Origin: a virus
DNA length: 33,053 nt
IMG/VR virus record: IMGVR_UViG_3300020450_000005
Span: 1-33,053 of that record
Direction: 5' to 3' (one strand)
Of this stretch, positions 19,333 through 29,566 are shown one piece after another (the first letter of the stretch is position 1; every line of letters begins with the position of its first letter). The notes under the pieces are model-generated. The model was not told the DNA's origin. It did no database searches and saw only the letters and a list, made by a program, of their open reading frames with translations. The position numbers and the translations under genes were made by a program.

Positions 19333-21966
19333 ATGCAAAAGGTTCGTATTCCTGTAACAAATTTTCAATTTGGTGAAATAAGTCCTTCTTTAATTTCAAG
19401 AACAGATACACAAATTTATACAAACTCAGCACAAAGATTAGAAAATGTTTTTATTCGTGCAGAAGGTGGTGTAATTAAACGTGCAGGATTACGATATATT
19501 TATGAGTTTGATACTTCTGTAGAAGATACTTCTTTCACTATAACTGTAACAGATTATGCTAATATAGCTACAGGTTCTAAAATACAATTTTATAAAGATG
19601 ATGGTACATTAATTACTGTACAATTTGAAACGGCAGGGAGTTCGTCACCAAGTGCTTCTGTAGGTAATACACATTTTGTAAGAGCTAATACAGACAATAA
19701 TACAACAGCAGATAATTTATTTACTGCTATAAATGCTATAAGTGGGTTTACAGTATCAAATCCTGCATCAAATGTTGTTACAGTTGTAAGAGATAATCCT
19801 CGTTCTGCTACATATTTAACGGTTACTTCTACAGATACAACAAGATTAGCGGTAACTAATTTAAGTGGTGGGACAAAACAACAAATAAGATTGTTGCCAT
19901 TTATATTTTCAGATGATGAAAGATATTTAATTTCTTTAGAACATCAGAAAATTAGAATATTTATTATTGATTTTTTGGCTAATGGTACTTCTTCATCAGG
20001 TGCAGTATCTTTAATACAAACAATTACAACAGATGTGGATGGCGCAACAATTCCATTTACAGATAGTTATAATCAAGAAGTAACATACGCACAATCTGGT
20101 GATGTTATGTTTTTAGCTCATCAAACATTTATGATTAGAAAATTAACAAGAACAAGTTTAACTACTTTTGCAGTAAGTACATTTGAATTTGATACACGAT
20201 CAGATAATAAAAGAGTATTCCAACCTTACAATTCGTTTCAAACATTAGGTATGACAATTACACCAAGCAGTGCAGATTCTGGAACAAGAACTATGACAAC
20301 ATCTGCGGCTTATTTTGATATAACAGGAAGTCAATCAGGAGGTAATTATCCAGATTCAACACATATTGGTTCAAGGTTACGTATTCATGGTATAGAATAT
20401 GTGATCACATCTATCCAATCAACAACACAAGCAACAGGTACATTACAAGAAAATATATCTGAACAGTTGCAAGCAGATGCATTTAGAACAGTTGAAGGTT
20501 CCAGTACTGTTTTTATATCTCATGTAGGGCATGGATTAGCTGTAGGAGATTCTATTACAATAGAAAATGCAGGTGCAGTAGGTGGTATTGCTATTGGTAA
20601 TTTAAATGGAGCTAGAACTATTGCGTCTGTTGTAAGTGTAAATGAATACACAATTACAGCAGGTGCATCTGCTACATCATCTGCTGATGGTGGAGGTGCG
20701 CCAAAAATTAAATCAGCGGCGGCTACAACGTCATGGCAAGAACAATCATATTCATCAGTGCGTGGTTATCCTGCGGCAGTTGCCTTTCATGAAAATAGAT
20801 TATGGTTTGGTGGTACACTAGGAGAACCAGATGGTTTATGGAGTAGTCAATCAGGAGAATTTTTTAATTTTGATGTTGGTACTGCATTAGATAATGAATC
20901 AATACAAATCAAATCAAGTACTGGTGAAATTAATACTATTAAACATATTGTTTCAAATAGAGATTTGCAGGTATTTACATCTACATCTGAGTTTATTGTT
21001 CCTGCTTTTGACCAAAATCCTGTATCACCAACAAATGCTATGATTAGAAGACAAACACCTTTTGGTGCAGGAAATGTAAGACCTTTTGTATTTGATGGTG
21101 CTACTATATATGTTCAAAAAGAAGGGTCAATAGTAAGAGAGTTTATTTATTCAGATGCAGAAGATTCATATGTTGCTAATGCAGTATCTACAATATCATC
21201 TCATTTAATTAAAAATCCAGTACAAATGACTACATTACAAGCCGCAATAGATAGGGCTGAGTCATATGTATTTGTTCTAAATATAGATGGAACTATTGCA
21301 GTATTTAATTCAAACAGAGCAGAGAAAAGAGCAGGTTGGTCAGAATTTGTTACACATTCAAATGGTGCTTATCATTCTATATGTACTATAGATGAAAAAG
21401 TTTTTGTTGTAGGTAAATACGACAAAGGAGATACAACAAAAAAATTAGTACTAATGGAATTTGATAGTTTGTTTAATTTAGATATGTCAAAAAAATATAC
21501 AGGTAGTTCTGGTGTTTTTGATGTATCATCAGAATTTGCAAATGGTGCAGTTCTTGAGGTTATAGACAGAACAAATTATGTTGGTCAATTTACAGTAGCG
21601 AGCGGAAATATAAACGTATCATCAGTAGACAATGATTTAACATCCGCAGAAATTGGAAGAAATTTTGATGTTAATATTAAAACAAATCCTATTGATACAA
21701 TTAGTAACAAAGGGCCAGTTACAGGTGAGCCAAGAGCAATTAGCAAGGTAATACTAGATTTAAATACTACATTATCTGTTAGTGTTAATGGGGTATCATT
21801 AGGTGTTTTACAAGTAACAGATGATTTGTCACAACCTAAAACGCCTGTTACTGGGAAAAAGGATTTTAATTTACTTGGTTATGGTAAAGACCCACAAGTT
21901 ACAGTCACACAACCTGCACCTTTAAGTTTGCAAGTTAATGGTATTATTACGGAGGTTATTATTTAA
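19333..21966 (+). CDS. Tail tubular protein B / nozzle (T7 gp12-like)
   Basis: The protein is 877 aa. The N-terminus VRIPVTNFQFGEISPSLISR, then RLENVFIRAEGGVIKRAGLR, is the signature of nozzle proteins ('..nF..GevSp.l..R.D...y..g..r.eN......gG...RpGt.fi'). Beta-rich repeats follow, and a domain with RGYPAAVAFHENRLWFGGTL, then SQSGEFFNFDVGTALDNESI and LQVFTSTSEFIVP, is conserved. It is a hexamer that forms the tail tip and carries the fibres. Its TAA overlaps the next ATG. Confidence 0.92.
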   Translation: MQKVRIPVTNFQFGEISPSLISRTDTQIYTNSAQRLENVFIRAEGGVIKRAGLRYIYEFDTSVEDTSFTITVTDYANIATGSKIQFYKDDGTLITVQFETAGSSSPSASVGNTHFVRANTDNNTTADNLFTAINAISGFTVSNPASNVVTVVRDNPRSATYLTVTSTDTTRLAVTNLSGGTKQQIRLLPFIFSDDERYLISLEHQKIRIFIIDFLANGTSSSGAVSLIQTITTDVDGATIPFTDSYNQEVTYAQSGDVMFLAHQTFMIRKLTRTSLTTFAVSTFEFDTRSDNKRVFQPYNSFQTLGMTITPSSADSGTRTMTTSAAYFDITGSQSGGNYPDSTHIGSRLRIHGIEYVITSIQSTTQATGTLQENISEQLQADAFRTVEGSSTVFISHVGHGLAVGDSITIENAGAVGGIAIGNLNGARTIASVVSVNEYTITAGASATSSADGGGAPKIKSAAATTSWQEQSYSSVRGYPAAVAFHENRLWFGGTLGEPDGLWSSQSGEFFNFDVGTALDNESIQIKSSTGEINTIKHIVSNRDLQVFTSTSEFIVPAFDQNPVSPTNAMIRRQTPFGAGNVRPFVFDGATIYVQKEGSIVREFIYSDAEDSYVANAVSTISSHLIKNPVQMTTLQAAIDRAESYVFVLNIDGTIAVFNSNRAEKRAGWSEFVTHSNGAYHSICTIDEKVFVVGKYDKGDTTKKLVLMEFDSLFNLDMSKKYTGSSGVFDVSSEFANGAVLEVIDRTNYVGQFTVASGNINVSSVDNDLTSAEIGRNFDVNIKTNPIDTISNKGPVTGEPRAISKVILDLNTTLSVSVNGVSLGVLQVTDDLSQPKTPVTGKKDFNLLGYGKDPQVTVTQPAPLSLQVNGIITEVII

Positions 21967-22415
21967 TGGCTATTGGTTTTGCATTATTAGGTTTGTTTGG
22001 CGGTATACAAAAAGCTAAAGCAGAAAGAGAAGCAGGAGAACAGCGAAGGAGGTCAGCTTATCTTAATGCTATTGAAGTAGGCTATCAAAAAAAACAAGCT
22101 GAAATACAAGCAATACAACAACATAATTTTCGTTTACAAGAATACGCAATAGCAAAAGCATCAAATATTAATTTTGATAGTTTTAGAAATGTAGAAGGCG
22201 CTTCTGTTGATGCTTATTTAAAACGAAATGAAAGTACTGCATATGGTGATATTACTAGATTAGCAAGTGATAGAAAATTACAGTCTTTACAATTAAGCAG
22301 TCAACAAAAAAGATTGCGTGAAGAAGGAGACTATGCTTTAAGAGCCGCAAAAACGACAGCATTTTCTACTATGATAAATACAGGAATGAATTTTGGCAAA
22401 ACGTATATGGGTTAA
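21966..22415 (+). CDS. Internal virion (ejection) protein, T7 gp14-like
   Basis: The 149-aa N-terminus FALLGLFGGIQKAKAEREAG is a hydrophobic start followed by a helix, as in gp14-type proteins, and VGYQKKQAEIQAIQQHNFRL is an amphipathic coil. In T7, gp14 is ejected first and forms an outer-membrane pore. Position in front of the two large ejection proteins supports the role. It is coupled to tail tube B by TAATG. Confidence 0.8.
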   Translation: MAIGFALLGLFGGIQKAKAEREAGEQRRRSAYLNAIEVGYQKKQAEIQAIQQHNFRLQEYAIAKASNINFDSFRNVEGASVDAYLKRNESTAYGDITRLASDRKLQSLQLSSQQKRLREEGDYALRAAKTTAFSTMINTGMNFGKTYMG

Positions 22416-22419
22416 ATAA

Positions 22420-25251
22420 ATGGCTATTAAAATAGAACGCTCAAGGTATCAATCTCAACCTATACAAGTTGTTAAGTATGGGGATATGGCATCTTCTGCT
22501 AATCAAATTGCTAATGCTTGGGGTAGTATTTCTTCTACATTTTTTAAAGAAGCGGCAAATGTAGCTCAACAAAAAGGTGAAGAGGAAGCCAGAAAACTTA
22601 CAAATGAGCAACTTTCATTTTATAATGAAGATACAAATTCATTTGAAAATTTAAAAGCACCAAAACATTTTGGTTCTATTGGTGCGCAAGCCTATGAAAA
22701 TTTAGCAAGAAAAAGATTTTATCAAAGTATTGATAATGATTTAAAAGCTAAATCATCTGAGTTGTTTGCTTTGCACAGTCAAAAACCTAATGGTGCAGGT
22801 ATTATTGAATCAGAGTTTCAAAACTATATTGCAAACATACATAAAAATGCAGGTGATGATAATGAATATGCTAATTATGTAAAAGATGTTGGTGTTGCTT
22901 ATCTTGGTAATATATCTACTAGAATGTTGCAAATAAATGTAGAAACACAAAAGAAAAAAAATTTAGAAGCATTTAGTCAAGAATATGAAGATGCAAAAAG
23001 TGCAATAGCAAATATAAGTTTTAATGATTCAGATAAAGGTAAAAAAACTATAGATATAATAGCTAATATTAATTCTATGATAGGTGATTTAGCTAATTCA
23101 TATTCTGAAATTAATGGAAATTTATTACAAAAAACATCATTTAAAGAATTAGCATTAATATCTGGTGTTCAAGGATTAAAAAATTTTTATTCAAATGAAA
23201 ATAATGCACAATTACAAGATGATATAAATCAAGCATTAACAACTCGTACTGTTTCAAAAAATTCTAATTTACCTGAGCAAATACAAAATATGCTTAAAGG
23301 TATTTTAAATTTAAATCCAACACAACAAGAAATAAATTCAATAAAAGCATCTATTGCAAATATAACTACTGATATAAGAAATTTAAGTACTGAAGATTTA
23401 TTTGATATTACAAACGAATTTTCTATTGAATCAAATAATATAATTAGAAATGCGATAGATAGAGTAACAGAAGGTGTAAATGTTTTAAATTCAAAATCAT
23501 TAGAAGATTTAATATCTGATGATTTAAATTTTGATAATGTTTATGAAAATTTATTAAAACAAAATTCAAATTTTGCTAATCTTACAACTGCTGTTTACAA
23601 TAGTTTAAAGTCTTCTTTTGATTCACAGGTAAACGCATCTTTAATAAGTAATTGGACACAAAGTTTAAAAGGTTTAGATAAAGAAGAATTGAAGATGTCT
23701 TCTATGTATATAGGAGGTAAAAGATCTTTAAGTAGTTTGCAACAAAAATTAAAAACATCATCAAATATAACAAAAGTTGATATATCTAATTTATCTAAAA
23801 TTAAAGATGTTTTATCAAAAAGAGGTGGGCAAGGTACTTTAGATAGTGCGGCAACACAACTTAATAGTACTGCTTCACAAATACCAACTGTTTCAACAAA
23901 TTCAAGTTATGCAAATGCTTTACAAAGTATTGTTGATGGAACAGCAAATACAAGTGATACAAATGTACAAACTGTAATGAATGACATCATAAGACAAACG
24001 ACAGGAATTAATCCAGATGTTAATATGAATGTATTTTTTAGAAGTCCAGCAAGTGTAGGTGGAGAGGTTTCTAATCAAATAATAGACACAATTGCAAGCA
24101 CAGGTCATTTACCTTTAGCATTAGTTGAAAATTGGAATAATTTTGGAAAAATTAATTATTCTAATCTTGGAGAAAATAATGTTGTTGCTTATGATACTTT
24201 ATCTAAATGGTGGGTAAAATTATCTAACAATGAAGAAACAGCACATATAATAAATAATATGTATTCTTCAGATAAAAAAGCATCAATTCGTGCAAGTTTA
24301 GATTGGTTTAGTTCTGTTCAAGAATTTTTAAGTGAAAGTGATCCAAATTATAATGATCAAATAGCAAGTGCTTTTGATCAATTATTACAAAGAAATACAA
24401 ATGAAGGGTATAAAAGTATATTAGCTGAAAAAATAGATATGAATTTTACAGGCAAACCTCCATCTAGAAATGAAATAAATAAACAATTAAGAGATTTAGT
24501 AGAAGCAGATTTAAATAATATGCTTGGTGATAGTGCTGTGCCTGATCCTTATATTTATAATTATGCTACATCTTATGTAGAGTTTTTATTGATGCATAAA
24601 AAAGACGGTGTTTATCCAAATGAATATTCAGATGTAAGAGAACAGCTTGTAAAACAATTATCATTGTTAATAGACCCTGCTACACATCTTATGATTTTGC
24701 CAGAGTCACGTGGTAAATTTCAATTATTATCTTTTGGTTTAGCAAATAGAATTGGCAAAGTAAAAACAAAACGATTGCTTACAGAAATAGAAACAGAAGT
24801 AGCACAAATAGACCCTAGTCTTGAAGGAGTACAATTTGATTCATTAGATTTATGGCAATCAATTAATAGAATAGATTTAAATAACAGTTTATCAAATGTT
24901 CTTGAATTTGCAGGTCAAAGAAGAGATTTAATTATTTTTGATTCTCAAAGTATTGTGTCTGGGTTATTTAATTTATTTTCTGACAAACCAGATGACACTT
25001 TTGAGCAAAAATTAATGTTAAAGCCTGTAGATACAGGAGATCCTGGGGATATGATTTTTTCTGTTGTTCTTAGAAAAACATATGCAGACGGCAAAATTAT
25101 TGATTTAGATATTCCTTATACTGAAGATGGTGTAGAAAAACCATTAATGTATAATGTTATGGATTTTAAAGATTTAGGTAAACCTAAGGATAATGCATTT
25201 TTTGATACATTAAGTGTGTTTAATTTAGGTGCTACATTAGGTGCAAATTAA
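22420..25251 (+). CDS. Internal virion (ejection) protein, T7 gp15-like
   Basis: The protein is 943 aa, almost entirely helical, Asn, Ser and Lys rich. It begins IKIERSRYQSQPIQVVKYGD, then ANAWGSISSTFFKEAANVAQ and EAYENLARKRFYQSI-like helices, and has a long charged middle. No enzyme motif is seen. The size (T7 gp15 is about 750 aa) and location between gp14- and gp16-like genes define it. It would build the trans-periplasmic tunnel during DNA ejection. The gene is particularly AT-rich. TAATG overlap leads to the next gene. Confidence 0.82.
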   Translation: MAIKIERSRYQSQPIQVVKYGDMASSANQIANAWGSISSTFFKEAANVAQQKGEEEARKLTNEQLSFYNEDTNSFENLKAPKHFGSIGAQAYENLARKRFYQSIDNDLKAKSSELFALHSQKPNGAGIIESEFQNYIANIHKNAGDDNEYANYVKDVGVAYLGNISTRMLQINVETQKKKNLEAFSQEYEDAKSAIANISFNDSDKGKKTIDIIANINSMIGDLANSYSEINGNLLQKTSFKELALISGVQGLKNFYSNENNAQLQDDINQALTTRTVSKNSNLPEQIQNMLKGILNLNPTQQEINSIKASIANITTDIRNLSTEDLFDITNEFSIESNNIIRNAIDRVTEGVNVLNSKSLEDLISDDLNFDNVYENLLKQNSNFANLTTAVYNSLKSSFDSQVNASLISNWTQSLKGLDKEELKMSSMYIGGKRSLSSLQQKLKTSSNITKVDISNLSKIKDVLSKRGGQGTLDSAATQLNSTASQIPTVSTNSSYANALQSIVDGTANTSDTNVQTVMNDIIRQTTGINPDVNMNVFFRSPASVGGEVSNQIIDTIASTGHLPLALVENWNNFGKINYSNLGENNVVAYDTLSKWWVKLSNNEETAHIINNMYSSDKKASIRASLDWFSSVQEFLSESDPNYNDQIASAFDQLLQRNTNEGYKSILAEKIDMNFTGKPPSRNEINKQLRDLVEADLNNMLGDSAVPDPYIYNYATSYVEFLLMHKKDGVYPNEYSDVREQLVKQLSLLIDPATHLMILPESRGKFQLLSFGLANRIGKVKTKRLLTEIETEVAQIDPSLEGVQFDSLDLWQSINRIDLNNSLSNVLEFAGQRRDLIIFDSQSIVSGLFNLFSDKPDDTFEQKLMLKPVDTGDPGDMIFSVVLRKTYADGKIIDLDIPYTEDGVEKPLMYNVMDFKDLGKPKDNAFFDTLSVFNLGATLGAN

Positions 25252-28200
25252 TGAGTCAAAATTTACCTCGTTTTGATTTTAATAGAGATTACGTTCCATC
25301 TTTGCGTAGTAACCCACACCATATTAGGACATACTATGATAATGGTGTTTATAGAAAAAATCCTACATTTGGACAAACAATATCTGCATCATTTGGATAT
25401 ACATATTCACCGTTAGCAAACTGGGCTGTTGCTCATAGTGATCCAGAATATACACGTGTAGACCAAAATTATTTAAATAGCGAAACATTTAATAAAGCTA
25501 TAGAAAGTTTTGCGCCAGAATATCATTCATATTTAGCAGGTGCTAATAATGAAAAGCATATGAAATTTTTACAAAATACAATTATACAAGGACAACAAAG
25601 AAGAGAAATACTTTCAGACTCACCGTTGTTTTCACAGTTTGTTGCAGGATTTTTTGATCCTGTTAATTTTATTGCGTTGCCTTTTGGTGGCCCTGCTCTT
25701 GGGGTAGCAAGATCAGCAACAAGAGTAGGAGCAGGAGTTGGTGTATTAGTTGCAGGACAAGAAGCTCTAAGAATACCATTTGATCCTGATGCTTCTTTTG
25801 AAGAGGCCTATTATTCTATTGGTTCAGGTATTTTGTTTGGTGGTGCAATGGGTGCAATTTTTGGTGCAATGCCTAAATTGCGTAACCAAATAGAAACAAA
25901 AGCAAAAAAAGAAGTTATTGAAGCTAATAAAATTTATGATGATCCTGATTTTCAACAAATTGAAATGCATAAACAAACACGAATTACAGACCCAGATAAA
26001 TTAGGTTTAAAACAAAAAACAAGTGAGCAATTAAAAATAGATATTGAAGAATTTGATGCACAAATAAAAGGTGCTACAAAATTAAATGATAGATTATCAC
26101 AAGCAATAAAGTTTTTTAAAACAATAGAAAAACAACCTGATGGTTTTAAAAGTGGAGAATTAAGTTTACCAGTACAATATGGAAATTTTGAAAGTTATTT
26201 TAAAGCTATAAAAAAATTAGCATTAGCAGATGCGGTTAGTTTAAAAGCGGCTGGAGATACAGGGTTCTTAGCGGCAAAAAGAGCTATAATAAATAATTGG
26301 GAAAGAAAAAATAAAAGACAAGCACCTAATAATTTAAAAGATGAAACTATTGTTGCTAATAGTACTGATGATTTACTAAGAACTTTAGCAATAGGAAAAT
26401 CAAAAAAAGAAGTAGAATTACTACAAGAAATAGCAGGTTTAAAAAATAAATTAAGAGATCGTTTAAAAAAAGAAGTAAATAGTTTAAATGCAAAAGAAAA
26501 ATCTCAAATTGTAAGAGATTATATAAATGCTAGAAAACTTCCTAATAAAGATAATTTTGATATTGTTTTACAAAAAGATTTAGAAAACCTTATTGAAACC
26601 CCTGTATTGCCTTTAGTTAAAAAAGTTTATGAAATGAAAGGCAAAGTTTTAGAAGCAAATGCATGGAGAGGTGACAAAGAATTTAATGATATTGGTGTTC
26701 GTTTTATAGATGTAAATGGCAAAAAACAATTTATGAAATTAACAAATCGTGAGCATTTAAGACCTTTATTTGAAGGTAATAAATTTATACCACAAACTGA
26801 TCCACAAGGAAACAGACTTTCATTAACAGGTAATCATACAATAGATTTTAATAATGCTAGAAGAATGGCTGAAAATAAATTAGGCAATCAAATTCAAAAA
26901 AACAATACACGCATTGCTGAGTTTCAAGATAAAATACAACAATTAGAAATAGAACAAAGATTAAGATTAAAAGAAAAATATGAGTTTGATATTAATTATG
27001 TATCAAATATGTTTACAGATGGTGTTTTAAAGTGGGCTTACAATTCTATACCTACACCCATGAAGACAATTATATCAAGTAAAGTTATACCTAATCCTGT
27101 TAAAGAAATGGCTTTAAAATTAGCTAATGATTATGGCATGGCTTATACATTTCAAATGGCAGGAAGAGCTTTAGGTGGTTCTGTTTTTATTGCTAAAGGT
27201 CAGCATGTTGGTGAAGTTATAGCACTAAAAAGAGATATGTTAGATATTTGGCGACAAGATAGATTGCAAATTTCTGATTACCAAACATCAGATGCTATAC
27301 TTACAATTAAAAAAACAGTAAGAAATTATACAGGAGCTAAAGGTGGTTTCAATAAAGCAGATGAAACCTTTGCTGATTTTTCTAAAAGAATGACAAATCA
27401 TTATATTATAAATAATACAGATGATTTAACAGCAGGAGAAAAAAGTGCTGTAGAGTTAATTAAAAAACATTTCCAACGACAAGAAGCAAAATTAGTTAAT
27501 GAAGGTCTTATAGGGGATTCAAGACCACTACAAGCAAAACAAGATATAATTAAATCTGATATAGCCAGAATAGAAGATATGTTAGAAAATGGTGTTTTAG
27601 TTTTTAATGAAAAACAAAATAAATTTATTCGTGTTGAATTGAAAAAAAATACACGAACATATTTTGTTAATCAAAGATTACCTGATTTAAATAGAAGAGT
27701 TAAAAATTTAGATAACGAAATAAAAGTAGTAAGAGAAACAAAAGGTGCATTAGAAAACTTTTTCCCTAGATACTGGGATAGAGAAGCTATTAAAAGAAAC
27801 AAAGATAGATTTATTAAAATACTAGAGCAGTATTATATAGGTAAAAAGTATGTTTATTTTAAAGGTAAAAATAGAGATGTAACAGAAAAGTTACTTACAG
27901 TTGATGAATCCAAACAACGAGCGCAAGATGTGTATAAAGAAATTATGGACATGAAAGATGTCATGGATTTTGAAGAAGGTTTTTTTGGTGCTAATGTTTC
28001 TAAACATATGCGTCATAGAAAAATAGATATACCAAATGAATTAGTTAAAGATTTTATTGTTACAGATATACAGGCAGTAGCTACAGCATACGCACATAGG
28101 ACAATGCCTATGTATGAAATGAAACGTAAATTTGGTTATACAAGTCAAGAAGATTTTATAAATGAAATTACAGATCGTATGGTTATTAATGGCAATACCC

Positions 28201-29540
28201 AAGAAGAAATAAATGAAGCTGTAATGAACATGGCAGTTATGTATGAAAGGGTTGTGGGTAGAGTAATAGACAGTCCAGACAAAATGTCATTTGTTACATT
28301 TAATGCACTTAAAATAGCGGCACGATTTAGTTATTTAGGTCAGGCAGGTCTTGCGGCAATCACAGAAGTAGGTGCTTTATTTCTTAATCATGAAATTAAA
28401 ACTATAAGAAATAGTTTATTAGATTTTATGGACGATTCGTTTGCAAGAAATATGTCTAAAAAAGATGCTCAGATAAATGGAGAAATGGCTGAGATTGCAA
28501 TGGGTCAAGCTCATATGCGAATTGAGTCTGGTTCAGATAGACCAAATATGTTGAATCCTAGTTTCTGGGATAAAGCACAACATTTATTTTTTATGGGTAA
28601 TGGATTAGGCCCAATTACACATATACTTAAATGGTGGGATTCTATGGCAAGGGGTCATACAATAATTGATTATTCACTTAAAGTTAAAGATGGTACAGCT
28701 AAACCAATGGAAATATCATGGCTTGCTAAATATGATATTGATGCAGATACAGCAAAATTAATTGCAGATAGTCCCCATAAAATGGGACGAAATGGTACTA
28801 GATATGCTGATGTGTCTGAATGGACTAATGATATAGCAAAAGAAAGATATGGGGGTGCTTTATCAGGTGGTATAATGAATACTATTATGATGTCAACACC
28901 TGCTGATAAACCAATTATGATGGATGGTAGAGTTTATGTAAAACATAGTATTGCTAAGAAATGGGGTTATCCAGAAGATCCAAGAGTTAAAGGATATTCT
29001 CGTATGGAAAGTGGCATTCTTTCTGCACCTTTTCAATTTTACACATACGCTTTTGCCGCGCTTAATAAAATAACTGTTGCTTATGTTTCTGGTCATGCAA
29101 AAAATAGAGCATTAACAGCAATGATGTATATAGGATTGGGTTACTTTGCTGTTAAAATGAAAACGCCGTCTTGGGCTTGGGACAAAATGGATTATGAAGA
29201 TAGATTTATGAGAGCTTTTGATCAATCTGGAATGGCGGCATTATATTCAGATATTTATTATACTTCTATGCATACGATTAATGCATTAGGTGGGCCTGAT
29301 ATTGGTCTTGGTTTTATAAATCCTAAGTTTCAAGATACACAAATTGGAGCTTTAGTAGGTATTACAGGCTCTGCACCTTCTGTTGCACAAGATTATTTTC
29401 TTGCATTGCAAGAGTTTACTACAGGAGATACAGGAAAAGGCATGAAGGATATTTTAAGTGCTACTGGTATTTCACGGTTTTATTGGTGGAGAGATTCAAT
29501 GCAGGAGCTTGGAAGGACTCTTGACAAAACATTTGATTAA
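25251..29540 (+). CDS. Large internal virion (ejection) protein, T7 gp16-like
   Basis: It is 1429 aa, the largest gene and close to T7 gp16 in size (about 1,300). Two hydrophobic stretches lie at about residues 125-175 (FFDPVNFIALPFGGPALGVA, then GVGVLVAGQEALR) and 187-207 (SIGSGILFGGAMGAIFGA). A long coiled region follows, and the conserved-looking FNALKIAARFSYLGQAGLAA then ITEVGALFL resembles the C-terminal 'nxxxlgg.g...l.d.g' region of gp16-type proteins. I see no transglycosylase active site at the N-terminus, unlike T7 gp16. It should form the inner-membrane part of the ejection channel. Confidence 0.85.
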   Translation: MSQNLPRFDFNRDYVPSLRSNPHHIRTYYDNGVYRKNPTFGQTISASFGYTYSPLANWAVAHSDPEYTRVDQNYLNSETFNKAIESFAPEYHSYLAGANNEKHMKFLQNTIIQGQQRREILSDSPLFSQFVAGFFDPVNFIALPFGGPALGVARSATRVGAGVGVLVAGQEALRIPFDPDASFEEAYYSIGSGILFGGAMGAIFGAMPKLRNQIETKAKKEVIEANKIYDDPDFQQIEMHKQTRITDPDKLGLKQKTSEQLKIDIEEFDAQIKGATKLNDRLSQAIKFFKTIEKQPDGFKSGELSLPVQYGNFESYFKAIKKLALADAVSLKAAGDTGFLAAKRAIINNWERKNKRQAPNNLKDETIVANSTDDLLRTLAIGKSKKEVELLQEIAGLKNKLRDRLKKEVNSLNAKEKSQIVRDYINARKLPNKDNFDIVLQKDLENLIETPVLPLVKKVYEMKGKVLEANAWRGDKEFNDIGVRFIDVNGKKQFMKLTNREHLRPLFEGNKFIPQTDPQGNRLSLTGNHTIDFNNARRMAENKLGNQIQKNNTRIAEFQDKIQQLEIEQRLRLKEKYEFDINYVSNMFTDGVLKWAYNSIPTPMKTIISSKVIPNPVKEMALKLANDYGMAYTFQMAGRALGGSVFIAKGQHVGEVIALKRDMLDIWRQDRLQISDYQTSDAILTIKKTVRNYTGAKGGFNKADETFADFSKRMTNHYIINNTDDLTAGEKSAVELIKKHFQRQEAKLVNEGLIGDSRPLQAKQDIIKSDIARIEDMLENGVLVFNEKQNKFIRVELKKNTRTYFVNQRLPDLNRRVKNLDNEIKVVRETKGALENFFPRYWDREAIKRNKDRFIKILEQYYIGKKYVYFKGKNRDVTEKLLTVDESKQRAQDVYKEIMDMKDVMDFEEGFFGANVSKHMRHRKIDIPNELVKDFIVTDIQAVATAYAHRTMPMYEMKRKFGYTSQEDFINEITDRMVINGNTQEEINEAVMNMAVMYERVVGRVIDSPDKMSFVTFNALKIAARFSYLGQAGLAAITEVGALFLNHEIKTIRNSLLDFMDDSFARNMSKKDAQINGEMAEIAMGQAHMRIESGSDRPNMLNPSFWDKAQHLFFMGNGLGPITHILKWWDSMARGHTIIDYSLKVKDGTAKPMEISWLAKYDIDADTAKLIADSPHKMGRNGTRYADVSEWTNDIAKERYGGALSGGIMNTIMMSTPADKPIMMDGRVYVKHSIAKKWGYPEDPRVKGYSRMESGILSAPFQFYTYAFAALNKITVAYVSGHAKNRALTAMMYIGLGYFAVKMKTPSWAWDKMDYEDRFMRAFDQSGMAALYSDIYYTSMHTINALGGPDIGLGFINPKFQDTQIGALVGITGSAPSVAQDYFLALQEFTTGDTGKGMKDILSATGISRFYWWRDSMQELGRTLDKTFD

Positions 29541-29566
29541 TTATCTAACGAAGGTATGATACAGGC

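Noticed and set aside
25454-25463. Palindrome TACACGTGTA as a second parS site
   Set aside because: It shares only the central CACGTG with parS. The outer arms differ, so ParB specificity is not expected.
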